A stretch of DNA of 64,000 bases, taken from the NCBI GenBank assembly GCA_021806645.1, contig JAJZQX010000011.1:1-64000 (forward strand). Direction: 5' to 3'. How positions within the stretch are numbered: the first letter of the stretch is position 1; each line of letters starts with the position of its first letter. Made by a program: the position numbers and the translations under genes. Positions 62,856 through 64,000 of the stretch are shown here, piece by piece. The notes under the pieces were generated by a model. That model made no database searches. It worked only from the letters and a program-made list of their open reading frames with translations, and had not been told where the DNA came from. The DNA is from Myxococcales bacterium. GTDB lineage: Bacteria > Myxococcota > Myxococcia > Myxococcales > Anaeromyxobacteraceae.

Positions 62856-64000
62856 TCAGGCCTTGGCGGTCTTGGCCCTCTTCTTCGGCGCCTTGGCCTT
62901 CGCGGGCGCTTCGGCCTTCGGTGCCTTGTCCGCCTTCGGCCTCTTCGCCTTGAGCGTTCCTGGCTCGGCTACCGCCTTCGGCGCTCCAGCCTTCGCCGGT
63001 TTGGCCTTCGCCACCCGCGCCCCACGCCCCCCCCGGCGCGCGGTCCTCAGCGCCATCTTCTGCTGCCCCTCCGGCGAGGCCATGTACTCGCGCCGCTCGG
63101 CCAGCAGCTCGGAGGCGCGCTCCGGGGTCATGTCGGCCGGGTCGTCGCCGCGGCGGAGCGAGGCGTTGGTCTCGCCGTCGGTGACGTAGAGGCCGAACTT
63201 GCCCTCCTTGAGGACCATCTTCTTCCCGGAGACCGCGTCCTCGCCGTAGGTGGCGAGCGGCGGTCTGGGGGCCCCGCGGCCCCTGAACTGCTTGGGCTGG
63301 GCGAAGATCGCCAGCGCCTGCTCCAGCGTGATGGTGAGGGCGATGCCATCGTCCTCGCCGCCCAGGTTGCGGCTCTCGCCGCCCATGGTGAGGTAGGGGC
63401 CGAACTTGCCGTAGCAGGCGCGCACCTCGGCGCCGTCGGGCGCCAGGCCGAGCGACCGGGGGAGAGCCAGCAGCCGGAGGGCGTCGTCGAGCGTCACCGC
63501 CTCCAGCTTCATGCTCTTGAGGAGCGACTGGGTCTTCCGAGGCTTCTCCTTCTCCTTGGCCTCGCCGAGCTGGACGTAGGGGCCGAAGCGGCCCGACTTG
63601 GCGTAGACCGGGAGCGAGGTGGCGGGATCGGTTCCCAGCAGCCGGCCGCCGCGCGGCGCGGAGAGGATCTCCTCCGCCTTCTGCACCGTCAGCTCGTCGG
63701 GGGCCAGCTTCTCGGGGATGGGGGCGGTGTCGTCGCCGCGCTTCAGGTACGGGCCGTAGCGGCCGACGCGGGCCACGATCTCGGCGCCGTTCCGGTCCGG
63801 GCCGATGGGGATGGCGTTCAGGGCGGCCGGATCGATCCGCTCCAGGTCACCCACCAGGGCGCTCAGGCCGGTGTGCTTATCGTCGCCGAAGTAGAAGAGC
63901 TTGAGGAAGTCGCCGCGGCCGCGCTCGCGCCCGGCGATCTGGTCGAGGTCGTCCTCCATCTCGGCGGTGAAGGCGTAGTCCACCAGCTGCGCGAAGTGGG
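62856..64000 (-). CDS. topA: DNA topoisomerase I, C-terminal part (runs off the window)
   Basis: The 3' 381 codons of a gene that continues past the right edge; visible start reads HFAQLVDYAFTAEMEDDLDQ, the end of the core domain. Then come repeated Topo_C_Rpt modules, each with a GxxGPY motif (GRYGPYLKRG, GRFGPYVQLG, GKFGPYLTMG, and GKFGLYVTDG), at about 75, 135, 200 and 275 residues from the visible start. This repeat form replaces the zinc fingers of E. coli TopA. The last 60 residues are Lys/Ala/Pro-rich, typical of actinobacterial and myxobacterial TopA tails that slow the enzyme on DNA. TopA relaxes negative supercoils. The active-site Tyr lies outside the window. Confidence 0.93.
   Translation of the reverse strand, partial: HFAQLVDYAFTAEMEDDLDQIAGRERGRGDFLKLFYFGDDKHTGLSALVGDLERIDPAALNAIPIGPDRNGAEIVARVGRYGPYLKRGDDTAPIPEKLAPDELTVQKAEEILSAPRGGRLLGTDPATSLPVYAKSGRFGPYVQLGEAKEKEKPRKTQSLLKSMKLEAVTLDDALRLLALPRSLGLAPDGAEVRACYGKFGPYLTMGGESRNLGGEDDGIALTITLEQALAIFAQPKQFRGRGAPRPPLATYGEDAVSGKKMVLKEGKFGLYVTDGETNASLRRGDDPADMTPERASELLAERREYMASPEGQQKMALRTARRGGRGARVAKAKPAKAGAPKAVAEPGTLKAKRPKADKAPKAEAPAKAKAPKKRAKTAKA

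Noticed and set aside
62446-63189. 247-codon open frame on the plus strand covering the ettA-topA gap
   Set aside because: Its right half is antisense to topA and its left half is the GC-rich repeat region; no start signal and no domain.

Overview
The window is about 70% GC or more, densely packed, and reads like a chromosome segment of a myxobacterium (Myxococcota), most likely an Anaeromyxobacter-type organism. This rests on gene style: Hanks-type Ser/Thr kinases fused to TPR or cyclase-like domains, a DUF4388 (PATAN) protein, many lipoproteins, a fused BadF/HgdC-type activase-dehydratase, and complete Hyp maturation genes. The assignment is inference from gene content, not a database match. 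I see no rRNA, tRNA or CRISPR.

Layout. 0-4 kb: end of an unknown gene, a beta-helix lipoprotein, an HNH-nuclease-like gene with hexanucleotide repeats, and a DMT transporter. 4.1-10.1 kb (minus): a tightly coupled trio, namely a Tam-like methyltransferase, a 1428-aa double-ASKHA activase/dehydratase-like protein and a MaoC-like hotdog protein. 10.2-18.2 kb: a DsbA-like lipoprotein, ispG, an orphan lipoprotein, proS, a DUF4388 protein, pyrF and ybaK. 18.2-21.1 kb: two paralogous sigma-70-type factors flank a gamma-glutamylcyclotransferase-like gene and a cysteine synthase. 21.4-26.7 kb (minus): a pseudokinase, an active kinase-TPR protein, a 123-aa protein of unknown type, and an ATP-grasp ligase with the hallmarks of MvdC/MvdD-type graspetide (omega-ester RiPP) maturases. 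The last two overlap by 4 bp and are the best candidate for an undescribed system here. 26.8-34.1 kb: an Smr protein, then an operon for an envelope ABC transporter (ATPase, two FtsX-type permeases, LolA-like periplasmic protein, outer-membrane barrel). 34.2-37.2 kb: DUF302, a 29-aa membrane peptide, and maeB.

37.5-40.8 kb is a fluoride-response locus. A fluoride (crcB-motif) riboswitch precedes crcB/fluC, then a relic of a dynamin-type GTPase and an MFS transporter. A DUF190 protein with four CBS domains is divergent. 40.8-44.4 kb holds a Tat lipoprotein, an amidase, plsC and a LarA-type Ni-pincer racemase homologue. 44.5-46.5 kb is a mobile-element graveyard: a ParE/RelE-type toxin-antitoxin pair and an rve transposase fragment lie between 58-bp direct repeats, followed by a broken IS91-type transposase. 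46.6-53.1 kb (minus) is a full [NiFe]-hydrogenase maturation operon (protease-hypF-C-D-E-A-B) with no structural hydrogenase in view.

53.2-64 kb: an M1 aminopeptidase, a beta-carbonic anhydrase, a kinase with a degenerate cyclase domain followed by a class III cyclase gene, a DUF2721 protein, ettA, a 754-bp non-coding stretch bounded by imperfect inverted repeats of about 40 bp, and the 3' part of topA running off the window.
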